From IMG/VR virus record IMGVR_UViG_3300032287_002105, positions 1 through 32,672 of that record: a stretch of DNA of 32,672 nucleotides. One strand, 5' to 3'. How positions within the stretch are numbered: position 1 is the first letter of the stretch; each line of letters starts with the position of its first letter. This DNA comes from a virus. The notes below the pieces were generated by a model. That model saw only the letters and a program-made list of their open reading frames with translations. It had not been told where the DNA came from and did no database searches. The translations under genes and the position numbers were made by a program. Of the stretch, positions 1 through 7,099 are shown one piece after another.

Positions 1-2
1 AC

Positions 3-272
3 AGTGATGCAGTGTGTACGGCTTGCCGGTTGGCTGAGTGGAAGGACCAGCAACAACAGGCAGAAGCAATCCGGCAAAGAGCCTATGCGCTGGAATCGAA
101 CAGGGCTGCATATCTTGGACGAAAGAAGGCAATCAAGGACAGCATCAAGGCTGGTGTTATTACTGCTATATCGGTTCTGCTGTTCTTGGCTCTTGTGTCT
201 GCTACCCGTGATGCCATGCGGTACGAGTGGGAGATAAAGCCGGCGATGCTCAAGGCTAACGGTGTCAAGTGA
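3..272 (+). CDS. small single-pass membrane protein, 5' end possibly outside the window
   Basis: The frame is open to the left edge, so the gene may begin upstream; a GTG at 12 is the only start inside. The visible protein has one CxxC pair (CTAC) near the start, a charged Gln-rich stretch (WKDQQQQAEAIRQ), then one clear transmembrane helix (about residues 47-65 from the GTG, AGVITAISVLLFLALVSAT) and a short polar tail. Its stop overlaps the GTG start of the methyltransferase, which implies translational coupling. The family is not recognised. A membrane-anchored accessory role is only inference. Confidence 0.55.
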   Translation, partial: SDAVCTACRLAEWKDQQQQAEAIRQRAYALESNRAAYLGRKKAIKDSIKAGVITAISVLLFLALVSATRDAMRYEWEIKPAMLKANGVK

Positions 273-1513
273 GATATCTGAGCGTATGTAGTGGCATTGA
301 AGCTGCAAGCGTTGCATGGGAGCCCCTCGGCTGGGCTCCTGTTGCATTTGCCGAGATTGAAAAGTTTCCTTCCAAGGTGTTAGCGCATCATTATCCTGGA
401 GTGCCTAACCTTGGTGACATGACGAAGTTTAGGGAGTGGGATATTGAAAGAGGTTCAGTTGATGTTCTTGTGGGAGGAACTCCCTGCCAGTCCTTCAGCG
501 TTGCAGGACTCCGCAAAGGGCTTGACGATCCAAGAGGAAATCTTGCACTCACTTTCGTTGCAATGGTTGACCACTACCGCCCCGAATGGGTTATCTGGGA
601 AAACGTCCCCGGTGTTTTGTCCAGCTCAGGAGGACGGGATTTTGGTTCCTTCCTCGGGGCGTTGGTTCAACTCGGGTATGGGTTCTCCTACCGAGTGCTT
701 GACGCTCAGTACTTTGGAGTCCCCCAGCGTCGTAGAAGAGTCTTTGTTGTCGCACATTCTTCAGGGGACAGCAGACGTGCAGCCGAAGTATTATTTGAGC
801 CAGAAAGCCTGCGAGGGGATTCTACGAAGAGCAACCGCAAGGGGGAAAAGTCTACCTCCAGCCCTGCATCAAGCTTTGATGCAAACGGCATCCAAAGAAC
901 AGTAGGGACGCTTTGCGCTGACACACATCCCGGTGCTTATTCTGGTCAAGATGCCTATACAGGAAGGCTTGTGCCTGTAATGTATGAAAACCACCCGAAT
1001 GATTCACGTATAACTGGCCCTGTTGACCCAAGCCCTACGGTAGCTGCACGATGGGGTACAGGTGGTGGGAATATGCCACTTGTGCATCATGTTGAGTCAT
1101 TCGCACAGAATCAGGTAGGTGAACTGCGAACAAGCCCTATAGCCAGCACACTTGGCACAAACTCAAATGCTAGTGGACACAACACACCTATGGTTATTCA
1201 ACCAATAGCCCTTGCAGAGAACACCATCGGACGGCAACCAATGAACGGCGGTAATGGTGATGGATACACGGTAGGTGGCCCAATGTACACGCTCAACGCA
1301 ACCGGGGTTCACGGTGTAGCGCATCCAGATCACAGTATGGCAGTACGAAGGCTAACACCGACCGAGTGCGAAAGGCTCCAGGGATTCCCTGATGGATACA
1401 CTGACATCATGCCTAACACTCCAGACGGTCCAAGATACAAGGCACTCGGTAACTCCATGGCTGTACCTGTGATGGCTTTTATAGGAAAACGCATACAGAA
1501 ATACAATAAATGA
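269..1513 (+). CDS. DNA (cytosine-5-)-methyltransferase, phage Dcm-like
   Basis: Methylates C5 of cytosine in a specific DNA site using S-adenosylmethionine. The protein is 414 aa, normal for the family. It starts with motif I (LSVCSGIEAASVAWE, residues 4-18). Motif IV is GGTPCQSFSVAG with catalytic Cys73, motif VI is ENVPG (111-115) and motif VIII is QRRRRVFVV (153-161). The long variable region at about 165-355 should hold the target recognition domain. Motif IX (LTPTECERLQGFP) and motif X (ALGNSMAVPV) close the protein. The GTG start at 269 overlaps the previous stop. No restriction endonuclease lies beside it, so it is probably an orphan enzyme protecting phage DNA against host restriction. 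The recognition site cannot be read from the sequence. Confidence 0.95.
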   Translation: MRYLSVCSGIEAASVAWEPLGWAPVAFAEIEKFPSKVLAHHYPGVPNLGDMTKFREWDIERGSVDVLVGGTPCQSFSVAGLRKGLDDPRGNLALTFVAMVDHYRPEWVIWENVPGVLSSSGGRDFGSFLGALVQLGYGFSYRVLDAQYFGVPQRRRRVFVVAHSSGDSRRAAEVLFEPESLRGDSTKSNRKGEKSTSSPASSFDANGIQRTVGTLCADTHPGAYSGQDAYTGRLVPVMYENHPNDSRITGPVDPSPTVAARWGTGGGNMPLVHHVESFAQNQVGELRTSPIASTLGTNSNASGHNTPMVIQPIALAENTIGRQPMNGGNGDGYTVGGPMYTLNATGVHGVAHPDHSMAVRRLTPTECERLQGFPDGYTDIMPNTPDGPRYKALGNSMAVPVMAFIGKRIQKYNK

Positions 1514-1514
1514 T

Positions 1515-2054
1515 ATGATGTTTCCTATGGAAAAACAAAGCCGCCGTCAAAAAATGACACCAGAACAAAGAGAAAGAGATCGAGAAACTCAGAGGCGTTG
1601 GTATCTCAATAACATTGAAAAGGTACGAAAAGCAAAACGTGAATCTATGAAACGCAGGCGCGATGCAAATCCTGAGCTTGTCAGAGAAAAACAAAAAGAA
1701 TGGCGCAGTAAACACATAGAAGAACATAGATCAAAATTGCGAAATTACACACGCAGACGGTTTTTTTGGTCTGCGTCAATGCACTTGCGTCAAAACAATA
1801 GAGCCACATACAAAGAATTAGCCAGACTGTATAAAGATCAAAAAGGTTATTGTGCTTTAAGTGGCCGTAGATTACAAAAGGGTTTAATACATCTAGATCA
1901 CATACTTCCACTAAGTAAAGGTGGAACAGATGAAATTGGTAATTTACGCTGGGTATGCAAAGACGCAAACTTAGCTAAAAGAGCGTTGACAGATTTTGAA
2001 TTTATTAAATTATGTTGCGATGTTGCAAAGTTGCACGCAAATAAAGACACGTAA
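1515..2054 (+). CDS. HNH endonuclease, free-standing homing type
   Basis: The first 70 residues are Arg/Lys/Glu-rich with a repeated RRxxNPE/RxKxxEW pattern, likely a DNA-binding helix. The C-terminal half carries the HNH core: GYCALSGRRL, then LDHILPLSKGG with the central His, then IGNLRWVCKDANLAKRAL with the Asn. Such enzymes nick or cut DNA and often spread as selfish genes between phage genes. The gene is clearly richer in A and T than its neighbours and sits between the methyltransferase and thyX, which fits an insertion. ATG codons at 1515, 1518 and 1527 are all possible starts; none has a good ribosome site. No intron signature was seen in the flanking genes. Confidence 0.85.
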   Translation: MMFPMEKQSRRQKMTPEQRERDRETQRRWYLNNIEKVRKAKRESMKRRRDANPELVREKQKEWRSKHIEEHRSKLRNYTRRRFFWSASMHLRQNNRATYKELARLYKDQKGYCALSGRRLQKGLIHLDHILPLSKGGTDEIGNLRWVCKDANLAKRALTDFEFIKLCCDVAKLHANKDT

Positions 2055-2094
2055 CTTTATATTCCAGTCATGCGCTGGATTGGGGAAAGAATCA

Positions 2095-2739
2095 ATGAAT
2101 ATCGCTAAACTGGTAACGATCACACCAGACGCAGAGAGACACATCGCTTACTGTGCTCGAGTGTCATCGCCAAACCAAGAAAACCCAGAGATAACACGTC
2201 TTCTCAAGTACTGTATTAGCCACAAACACTGGAGCATATTTGAGATGGCGCATATGGTTATCGAGATCAAAACGTCTAGGGCTATCGCCGCACAAATTCT
2301 CAGACATAAAAGCTTCTCATTTCAAGAATTTAGTATGCGCTATGCGCCTGTGCAGTCTGAACCACCACAGGTAATCGGCATGCAACGTCTCTCTGGTTCA
2401 CACAACCGCCAATCAAGCTTGCCATTACCAGAGTGGGAAGAACTTACCGACCAGCAACAACTCGTGCTCATACAGGCAGATGAAGTAGTCAAAAGCGCAT
2501 TCACCGTATACAACGATCTGCTTCAGTCAGGGTTTGCTACAGAAACAGCGCGAATGATATTGCCACTTGCAACACCGACACGCATGTACATGGCTGGCAA
2601 CATCAGGGACTGGCTACACTATGTTGACCTGCGAACACAGGACGACACACAGTATGAGCACCGTCAAATAGCCAACGACATAAAACTCATCATCGAGGAA
2701 CAGTTGCCAACAATCTACGCAGCTATGTGGGGGAAATAA
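2095..2739 (+). CDS. thyX: flavin-dependent thymidylate synthase ThyX
   Basis: Makes dTMP from dUMP with FAD, NADPH and methylenetetrahydrofolate. The diagnostic ThyX motif is at residues 70-83 (RHKSFSFQEFSMRY); the third position is Lys where the textbook motif has Arg. The C-terminal RMILPLATPTRMYMAGNIRDW segment with the following conserved helix also fits the family, and 214 aa is a normal length. I chose ATG 2095 because GGGGAAA at 2082-2088 precedes it and the 33 codons upstream look non-coding. The stop overlaps the dUTPase start by one base (TAATG), so the two dUMP-handling enzymes are translationally coupled: dUTPase supplies dUMP and ThyX methylates it. Confidence 0.96.
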   Translation: MNIAKLVTITPDAERHIAYCARVSSPNQENPEITRLLKYCISHKHWSIFEMAHMVIEIKTSRAIAAQILRHKSFSFQEFSMRYAPVQSEPPQVIGMQRLSGSHNRQSSLPLPEWEELTDQQQLVLIQADEVVKSAFTVYNDLLQSGFATETARMILPLATPTRMYMAGNIRDWLHYVDLRTQDDTQYEHRQIANDIKLIIEEQLPTIYAAMWGK

Positions 2740-3164
2740 TGAACATCTTTGCATTGATCAACACAGACGAGGAAGTATTTCTTCCTGCACAACAGACGAC
2801 TCGGTCCGCTGGATACGACCTACGAGCACGTATCAGCGAAGCACGTGTGCTTGACCCTGGTCAACGTATGCTTATTCCGACAGGCGTGTGTCTCACTCAG
2901 GACATGCCTGATAATTATTTACTTGCTATCTGTAGTCGCTCTGGACTAGCTATCAACCACGGAATCTATGTTCTCAACGCTCCAGGCATCATTGATGCTG
3001 ACTTTGTAGGGCAAGAGATACAAGTCATCCTGTCCAATTGTGGATCGGAACCTATCTACATCCAGCCTAGACTACGCATAGCGCAATGTGTACTTTTTGA
3101 GCACAAGGGACAGATTGGCACGAACGAAACACTACGCCTTGGTGGCTTTGGTAGTACAGGCTAG
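2739..3164 (+). CDS. dut: dUTP diphosphatase
   Basis: Hydrolyses dUTP to dUMP and pyrophosphate, keeping uracil out of DNA and feeding ThyX. All five trimeric dUTPase motifs are present in 141 aa: I AGYDLRA (24-30), II SRSGLA (66-71), III GIIDADFVGQ (83-92), IV RIAQCVLF (113-120), V RLGGFGSTG (133-141). ATG 2739 is preferred over GTG 2727 because GGGGGAAA at 2729-2736 sits just before it. The stop codon TAG at 3162-3164 lies in a CTAG palindrome that also provides the stop of the convergent phosphoesterase gene. Confidence 0.97.
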   Translation: MNIFALINTDEEVFLPAQQTTRSAGYDLRARISEARVLDPGQRMLIPTGVCLTQDMPDNYLLAICSRSGLAINHGIYVLNAPGIIDADFVGQEIQVILSNCGSEPIYIQPRLRIAQCVLFEHKGQIGTNETLRLGGFGSTG

Positions 3165-4054
3165 ATAATCAGTCGGCTATTGACCACCAGTTCACGCTTG
3201 TGCTTTCCGTGGTCATCTACACACTCTAACTCCAACATCATTCCGCCTTTTGGTAGCGCACTGCCATCCATCAGTGCACCGTAGTTATCTTTACGGCCAT
3301 GCTCCATTAGGTGGTTTGATGTTGTTCCTATATATGTGTCCATGTACGCAGCGGTACGAATAGTCAATACATCTTTATGGTTAACTCTGTTCTCAAGCTT
3401 TACCTTGGATGTATCAAAGACAATCTTTCCATCACGTCCAGCCTGGCGGTTATGCGTATGTCCACGCCAGATTGCGTTGACTCCCTCGAGCCACATCTGT
3501 GCACGTGAGAATGTAATAGCACCCTTAGTTACTGGCGCTCCACCACCAGCACCGTGATGGTAATGGATGACGTAGTGCCCAAACCCACGCTTTGAATCTT
3601 GTCCTATTGACATCTTGAAGTGCAGGAACCCGTGGTATCCACCGTAGGCGATAGACTTGCCTGATTCCTTGGCAAGCAGGATGCACAGATGCTTCACTGG
3701 CTCAATATGGTGAAACCTTGCAACGCTGTCGTCGTGGTTTCCGTCGCCAATCATAATGATGCGATCGGCATAAGGTCCTAGAATCTCAGCTGCCCATCGA
3801 ATAGACTCGCCGATCATGTCGTCGCCAGCAGAATACATCCGTGGATGAAGGTTGTTAGCCCGGTAACGCTTCCTATCACCAGGGAGGATGGCGTCGAACA
3901 CATCACCGTTGATGGCGATAAGCGCATTCTCTTCCTTGGCCCTTTTCAGTTCGTCGTCTATCATCTTGTAATCGGTGTGCAATGAACCGATGTGCAAGTC
4001 TGACATCAACGCCACTTTGACTGTTGTTCCTGTTACATGCTCGATTACTGTCAT
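3161..4054 (-). CDS. calcineurin-like metallophosphoesterase
   Basis: A 297-aa protein of the binuclear-metal phosphoesterase superfamily. The metal ligands are visible in order: SDLHIGS (D19, H21), INGDVFD (D51), GDGNHDD (GNHD at 105-108), YVIHYHHGAGGG (about 161-172) and RGHTHNRQ (GHTH 198-201). The substrate is not shown; phage members of the superfamily include DNA nucleases, phosphatases and nucleotide-signal hydrolases. The gene converges with dut and shares a CTAG stop palindrome with it. No clear Shine-Dalgarno precedes ATG 4054, so the start is less certain than the identity. Confidence 0.9.
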   Translation of the reverse strand: MTVIEHVTGTTVKVALMSDLHIGSLHTDYKMIDDELKRAKEENALIAINGDVFDAILPGDRKRYRANNLHPRMYSAGDDMIGESIRWAAEILGPYADRIIMIGDGNHDDSVARFHHIEPVKHLCILLAKESGKSIAYGGYHGFLHFKMSIGQDSKRGFGHYVIHYHHGAGGGAPVTKGAITFSRAQMWLEGVNAIWRGHTHNRQAGRDGKIVFDTSKVKLENRVNHKDVLTIRTAAYMDTYIGTTSNHLMEHGRKDNYGALMDGSALPKGGMMLELECVDDHGKHKRELVVNSRLII

Positions 4055-4148
4055 ATTTCGATTATTGACAGATAATTTGGTGTGTGTAGTATTACGTGTT
4101 AACTGCTGACAGAATCCAAGTATCTACACTTGTGCCACGCTATAGCAC

Positions 4149-4172
4149 AAAAAAGGGCATCCGAAGATGCCC
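4149..4172 (-). terminator. Rho-independent terminator with UUCG loop
   Basis: On the minus strand the sequence forms GGGCATC, loop TTCG, GATGCCC, followed by six T. It lies directly downstream of the gpF-like gene (stop at 4190) and so ends that transcript before the phosphoesterase gene. The rest of the 4055-4189 gap holds nothing else I can name with confidence. Confidence 0.9.
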
Positions 4173-4189
4173 TGTGAGTGGGAGACAAG

Positions 4190-5269
4190 TTATGAAACAC
4201 CTTGCTCGCGCAAGGCAGACAACGGAGTAATGCGAATGAGCTGGCCGTACTCCTGTGTCTGTTCTATATATATCATGCGGTCTATAGAGACTCCATTGTC
4301 GTAGAGCTTCATGCGAGCTGGTCCAAGGATGTCTGCCAGTACTTCACGGGGAAGCATGCCAATCAACTCATCACGGCTTAGGTCAGAAGGCACAGCACCA
4401 CCTTGAACCCCGGCGTATTCCATCCACGTAGCCGATATTGGTACTAGCATACACCTACACCGAGGATGCGACTCAAATGCATCGTTGGTTGCGTACACCT
4501 TGCCATGAAGCGCCAAGCATCCAACGCATGTCTTGTTGTCAATGACTGCAACACGGCGATATCCACGGACAACAGTAGGGTTTAGTCTATTGATCCGCTG
4601 CACAACGCTTCTAGACATTTCCATGACCTCTGTGGTCGAGATGTTCTCAGCGTAACTGTCAATCACATCGATGGCTTCGTTCACATCGCGGATAAAGTCT
4701 TCACGGGTTACATCTGGGTTGGTCACATTCTCGGTCATTCGAACAATGAACCTGGTGAACGTGTCTGTGGATGTTTGCCTAACTAAGTCGCCAATACTGT
4801 CTCCACCAAAGCTGAACCCGGGATTGAACTCATTCAGCTCAGGTGTGCGAATCTTAGGCTTCATCACACGCGCTGGCTTTGCACCCATGTAGGCAACAAT
4901 CACAGGTGGATAGAACAGCAAGGTAGCAGAGATAGACGCATCCTGAGCCGCTAGTACATCTTCCTGTACTGCTTCAGCGTACCTATTCTGCTTCTCTGGA
5001 TCCTGCAGCAAGTCAATGATTTCCCGGTAGAACATCTGAACCTGTAGTTCCGTAACATCAGGTTTGTGTGCCATGGCAAGGATATCTATAATGCGATCGT
5101 AGACTTCGACAAACGTGTTACTCAACTTATCCTTGGCTTGCAGTAACACACTGTCAATCTCGTCACGGTAGTAACCAAGAGCACCATTGACGTAGTTGTA
5201 GGTCTCCTTGGTGCTGATGCGTTCACAACAGCCGTCACCGCAGATGTATGCCATCCACTTGTTGTCCAT
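4190..5269 (-). CDS. Mu gpF-like minor head (head morphogenesis) protein
   Basis: From ATG 5269 the product is 359 aa. The C-terminal third carries the signature of the phage Mu gpF / SPP1 gp7 minor-capsid family: a helix with NISTTEVMEMSRS (about 209-221), then VIDNKTCVGCLALHG (242-256) with a CxxC, and SHPRCRCMLVP (267-277). These proteins sit at the portal and help capsid assembly or DNA entry. ATG 5269 is preferred over 5338 because AAGGAG lies about 9 bases before it. The gene is isolated: its usual neighbours, portal and scaffold or capsid genes, are not in the window, and the tail operon is more than 12 kb away. It ends at a strong terminator. Confidence 0.82.
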   Translation of the reverse strand: MDNKWMAYICGDGCCERISTKETYNYVNGALGYYRDEIDSVLLQAKDKLSNTFVEVYDRIIDILAMAHKPDVTELQVQMFYREIIDLLQDPEKQNRYAEAVQEDVLAAQDASISATLLFYPPVIVAYMGAKPARVMKPKIRTPELNEFNPGFSFGGDSIGDLVRQTSTDTFTRFIVRMTENVTNPDVTREDFIRDVNEAIDVIDSYAENISTTEVMEMSRSVVQRINRLNPTVVRGYRRVAVIDNKTCVGCLALHGKVYATNDAFESHPRCRCMLVPISATWMEYAGVQGGAVPSDLSRDELIGMLPREVLADILGPARMKLYDNGVSIDRMIYIEQTQEYGQLIRITPLSALREQGVS

Positions 5270-5282
5270 AAAAACATTCTCC

Positions 5283-5312
5283 TTGCTATACAACCAACAC
5301 TTGTTATAGAAT
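5283..5312 (+). promoter_or_regulatory. candidate sigma70-type promoter for the Tad2-like operon
   Basis: TTGCTA at 5283-5288 and TAGAAT at 5307-5312 are separated by 18 bases, in the divergent gap between the gpF-like gene and the plus-strand operon starting at 5359. Matches to the consensus are 4/6 and 5/6. Confidence 0.45.
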
Positions 5313-5358
5313 AGTGTAACGCATTTTGATGCTATCACGGCATCTGGGGAGTATTACA

Positions 5359-5571
5359 TTGGGGAAAAGACAAGGTTTTCAGTGGGCGTTTGGGGAGCTA
5401 GTCAAAGGTCAGCCAGTCATGCGCTTTGAGGCTCGTTGGTTTCTGCGCGTCGTAGAGAAGTCAATCATCCGTTACCGTGTTGATGGTGCTGGTAATCCAG
5501 TCTTTGAAGGCCATGCAACGCTGACATCTGCTGACTTACTTGCCAATGATTGGACAGAGTACAACGCATGA
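5359..5571 (+). CDS. Tad2-like (DUF2829) small protein A
   Basis: A 70-aa product if translation starts at TTG 5359, which has GGGGAG at 5346-5351; an ATG at 5326 is an alternative but overlaps the opposite gene's leader. It shows the DUF2829 pattern: FQWAFGELVKGQPVMRF near the start, then a beta-rich middle, ending with LTSADLLANDWTEY, the typical L-x-x-x-D-L-x-A-x-D-W end. DUF2829 is the Thoeris anti-defence 2 (Tad2) family, known to sequester cyclic ADP-ribose-type immune signals. Whether this copy binds a signal is unknown. Its stop overlaps the next start (ATGA). Confidence 0.62.
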   Translation: MGKRQGFQWAFGELVKGQPVMRFEARWFLRVVEKSIIRYRVDGAGNPVFEGHATLTSADLLANDWTEYNA

Positions 5572-5786
5572 CATTCGGTCAAGCTTATCCAAGGCTCCTT
5601 GAAGGTCGTGGGATACGACGCACAGTGTGGGAGCAAGGCATGGTCGTACGCTTATCAACGCTACAAGCTGACCATCTGGTTATCCACTATGTCGGTGGCA
5701 ACCGATCAGTCTTCTGTCCAGCCGCAACCGACTTGTACGACAAGGAAGTGCAAAACCTTAGAGATGATTGGGAGATTGTTTTATGA
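5568..5786 (+). CDS. Tad2-like (DUF2829) small protein B
   Basis: A 72-aa protein starting at ATG 5568 inside the stop of the previous gene (ATGA). The N-terminus MTFGQAYPRLLEGRGIRRTVW is the classic DUF2829 start (F-x-x-A-x-x-x-L-x-x-G-x-x-x-R-x-x-W), and the end EVQNLRDDWEIVL matches the family's D-W-E terminus. The middle is short and beta-rich. It is the second of four such domains in one operon; the copies differ too much to be recent duplicates. Family membership is a pattern judgement, and ligand binding is inference. Confidence 0.72.
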   Translation: MTFGQAYPRLLEGRGIRRTVWEQGMVVRLSTLQADHLVIHYVGGNRSVFCPAATDLYDKEVQNLRDDWEIVL

Positions 5787-6085
5787 CACACATAACAGTA
5801 AAAGATAACGGATTCAACTTCCCTGACCACTGGCTGGAAGTGTACGAAGTCTGTGACGACAACGGATACGGCGCCAAGGTTGCTCAGTTTGAGCAAGTTA
5901 TCATCGGTGCAGTCATCCAAGAGATGCGTAACGTCAAACATGGCACAATCCAACCAGAACCGCATCACCAGGAAGTATTGAATTGGGTAAACGAGCAAGT
6001 TGAGACCACTGACGTAGATGAATGGCTCCAAGAGTTGACTGAGATGCTCAATGAATTCAACTATGAGCTGGAGTACGAAGACTAA
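5783..6085 (+). CDS. acidic hypothetical protein in the Tad2-like operon
   Basis: A 100-aa, strongly acidic protein, starting at ATG 5783 overlapping the previous stop (ATGA) and ending one base into the next gene (TAATG). It begins MTHITVKDNGFNFPDHWLEVYEV and ends in a Glu/Asp-rich helix with a terminal LEYED. I do not recognise a family and it lacks the Tad2-like W and DW anchors. The high negative charge would fit a DNA mimic or a protein-binding inhibitor, which is speculation from composition and context. Confidence 0.7.
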   Translation: MTHITVKDNGFNFPDHWLEVYEVCDDNGYGAKVAQFEQVIIGAVIQEMRNVKHGTIQPEPHHQEVLNWVNEQVETTDVDEWLQELTEMLNEFNYELEYED

Positions 6086-6483
6086 TGGACAAGCGAAAGA
6101 AGCTGAGTGATGCAGACTTTAAAAAGATTCACCGTCTTTTGAAGCAAGGTGTCAAAGGCGAAGCGATCATGCAACTAATGGACATCAGTAGTACACACTT
6201 CTACAGGATCCAGCAAGCGTATCGCAATGGAGAAGTCAATCTAAAGCGCACGTCACTACACGGCATAACACGAATGGTTTCTGAAGGACTTCCATTCAGA
6301 CGCGCTTCATGGCCTGAGAAGCTTTACTACTACTGCGCCATTGATGAGCCATCAAAGTGGTTTATCCAAGTCAACAGAGAAACTGGAAACGAGCTGATTG
6401 CGTTTCAACTTGAGTTGTCTTTGGAAGACTTACTAGCCAAGGACTGGGTTGCTATTACTTGGGAGTCTGTAAATGAAGTTTAG
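6085..6483 (+). CDS. helix-turn-helix protein fused to a Tad2-like (DUF2829) domain
   Basis: A 132-aa protein in two parts. Residues about 7-50 (LSDADFKKIHRLLKQGVKGE, then MQLMDISSTHFYRIQQAYRNG) look like a homeodomain/resolvase-type helix-turn-helix. Residues about 58-126 follow the DUF2829 plan: LHGITRMVSEGLPFRRASW at the start and LSLEDLLAKDWVAI at the end. A DNA-binding head joined to a putative ligand-binding Tad2 fold would make a one-component sensor, possibly regulating this operon. ATG 6085 overlaps the previous stop by one base. Both domain calls rest on pattern reading. Confidence 0.65.
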   Translation: MDKRKKLSDADFKKIHRLLKQGVKGEAIMQLMDISSTHFYRIQQAYRNGEVNLKRTSLHGITRMVSEGLPFRRASWPEKLYYYCAIDEPSKWFIQVNRETGNELIAFQLELSLEDLLAKDWVAITWESVNEV

Positions 6484-6733
6484 TGAAGTGGTTGATGCAC
6501 TCATGGAAGGCAAGCGTGTACGTAAAACCAACTGGGATAACAGTACTGCTTATCTAATCTATGAAGCTGAATGTAATACCTTTGATTTCTATATGACATC
6601 AGATGGAGAGATTTACAAAATTCAGTCGTACACAACGTTAGACCTGACACCCAAAGACCTTACATGCGACTCTTGGGAAGTAATGGATGACCATGTTGTT
6701 GACGGCAACAAAGAGGTAGAATGTGACCAATAG
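6473..6733 (+). CDS. Tad2-like (DUF2829) small protein C
   Basis: An 86-aa protein, last of the operon, starting within the end of the HTH-fusion gene. MKFSEVVDALMEGKRVRKTNW is a textbook DUF2829 start, and LDLTPKDLTCDSWEVMDD supplies the terminal D-x-W-E pattern; a short polar tail follows. Known Tad2 proteins assemble as tetramers that hold immune signalling nucleotides. No other copy here is closer to the family pattern than this one. Confidence 0.75.
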   Translation: MKFSEVVDALMEGKRVRKTNWDNSTAYLIYEAECNTFDFYMTSDGEIYKIQSYTTLDLTPKDLTCDSWEVMDDHVVDGNKEVECDQ

Positions 6734-6734
6734 A

Positions 6735-6817
6735 ACCTGTCAAGCTTAGGCTCAAACCGACAGGTCAAGCATGGAGCCAGGGCAATAACTTTGGATTGGT
6801 AATTGAGACCTGGCTCC
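6735..6817 (+). other. structured non-coding segment with two strong hairpins
   Basis: Directly after the Tad2-like operon there are two perfect stems: ACCTGTC (6735-6741) with GACAGGT (6759-6765), and GGAGCCAGG (6773-6781) with CCTGGCTCC (6809-6817). ATTGGT (6795-6800), inside the second loop, can also pair with ACCAAT (6829-6834) outside it, a pseudoknot-like option. It could be a structured 3' UTR, an RNA element or a small RNA. No coding frame was seen here. Confidence 0.45.
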
Positions 6818-6908
6818 AGTTGCAAAGAACCAATGGTAGAATCTTCTCTGTATAAGAAAGGTCTCCAGAAAACCCGGTTCATATACAATCCTTTTGTCCA
6901 ACCAACGA

Positions 6909-6981
6909 GAAACCCCTGTCAGATGTGTACCTGAGTAACCACCCTCAGATGAAGTGCATAAGTAGCAGTGGTTTCTTTTTT
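6909..6981 (+). terminator. terminator or attenuator-like element with alternative stems
   Basis: A run of six T (6976-6981) follows a 3' arm that can pair in two ways: GTGGTT (6968-6973) with AACCAC (6937-6942), or GGTTTC (6970-6975) with GAAACC (6909-6914). AACCAC also sits in the loop of a separate hairpin, CTGAG (6931-6935) with CTCAG (6944-6948). It probably ends the plus-strand operon; the competing pairings resemble an attenuator. Confidence 0.4.
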
Positions 6982-6984
6982 GCC

Positions 6985-7009
6985 AACTTGTAAGAGATCC
7001 TTACAAGTT
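6985..7009. repeat. perfect inverted repeat, 10-bp arms
   Basis: AACTTGTAAG (6985-6994), five-base centre, CTTACAAGTT (7000-7009). It lies between the T-run at 6981 and the twin operators. No T-run follows on either strand, so a protein-binding site or RNA hairpin is more likely than a terminator. Confidence 0.7.
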
Positions 7010-7015
7010 CAACAT

Positions 7016-7060
7016 TTTCCATTATGGAAATAGTTGTTATGGGTGGTTCCATTTTGGAAC
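7016..7060. promoter_or_regulatory. twin palindromic operators TTCCATTnTGGAA
   Basis: Two 15-bp palindromes share one core: TTTCCATTATGGAAA (7016-7030) and GTTCCATTTTGGAAC (7046-7060). Their centres are 30 bp apart, about three helical turns, which would place two dimers on the same DNA face. A candidate promoter begins at 7068. The binding protein is unknown; the HTH-Tad2 fusion is one candidate. Confidence 0.6.
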
Positions 7061-7067
7061 ATACCAG

Positions 7068-7097
7068 TTGTAAAGAAATCCTTGACTACTGTAGACT
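7068..7097 (+). promoter_or_regulatory. candidate promoter of a short transcription unit
   Basis: TTGTAA (7068-7073), 18-bp spacer, TAGACT (7092-7097). The -10 lies inside a small palindrome, CTGTAG-A-CTACAG. It is placed between the twin operators and a strong terminator at 7162-7188. Confidence 0.35.
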
Positions 7098-7099
7098 AC

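Noticed and set aside
4065-4095. Plus-strand TTGACA with TATTAC in the 4055-4189 gap
   Set aside because: Spacing of 19 bp is long and no plus-strand gene follows for more than 1 kb.
5676-5690. DnaA-box-like TTATCCACT
   Set aside because: A single copy with a mismatch inside a coding gene.
6818-6902. tRNA-Tyr-like sequence with a TTCT-CTGTATA-AGAA anticodon-type arm and GGTTCA further on
   Set aside because: No matching acceptor stem, D arm or T stem can be formed; the resemblance is limited to one arm.
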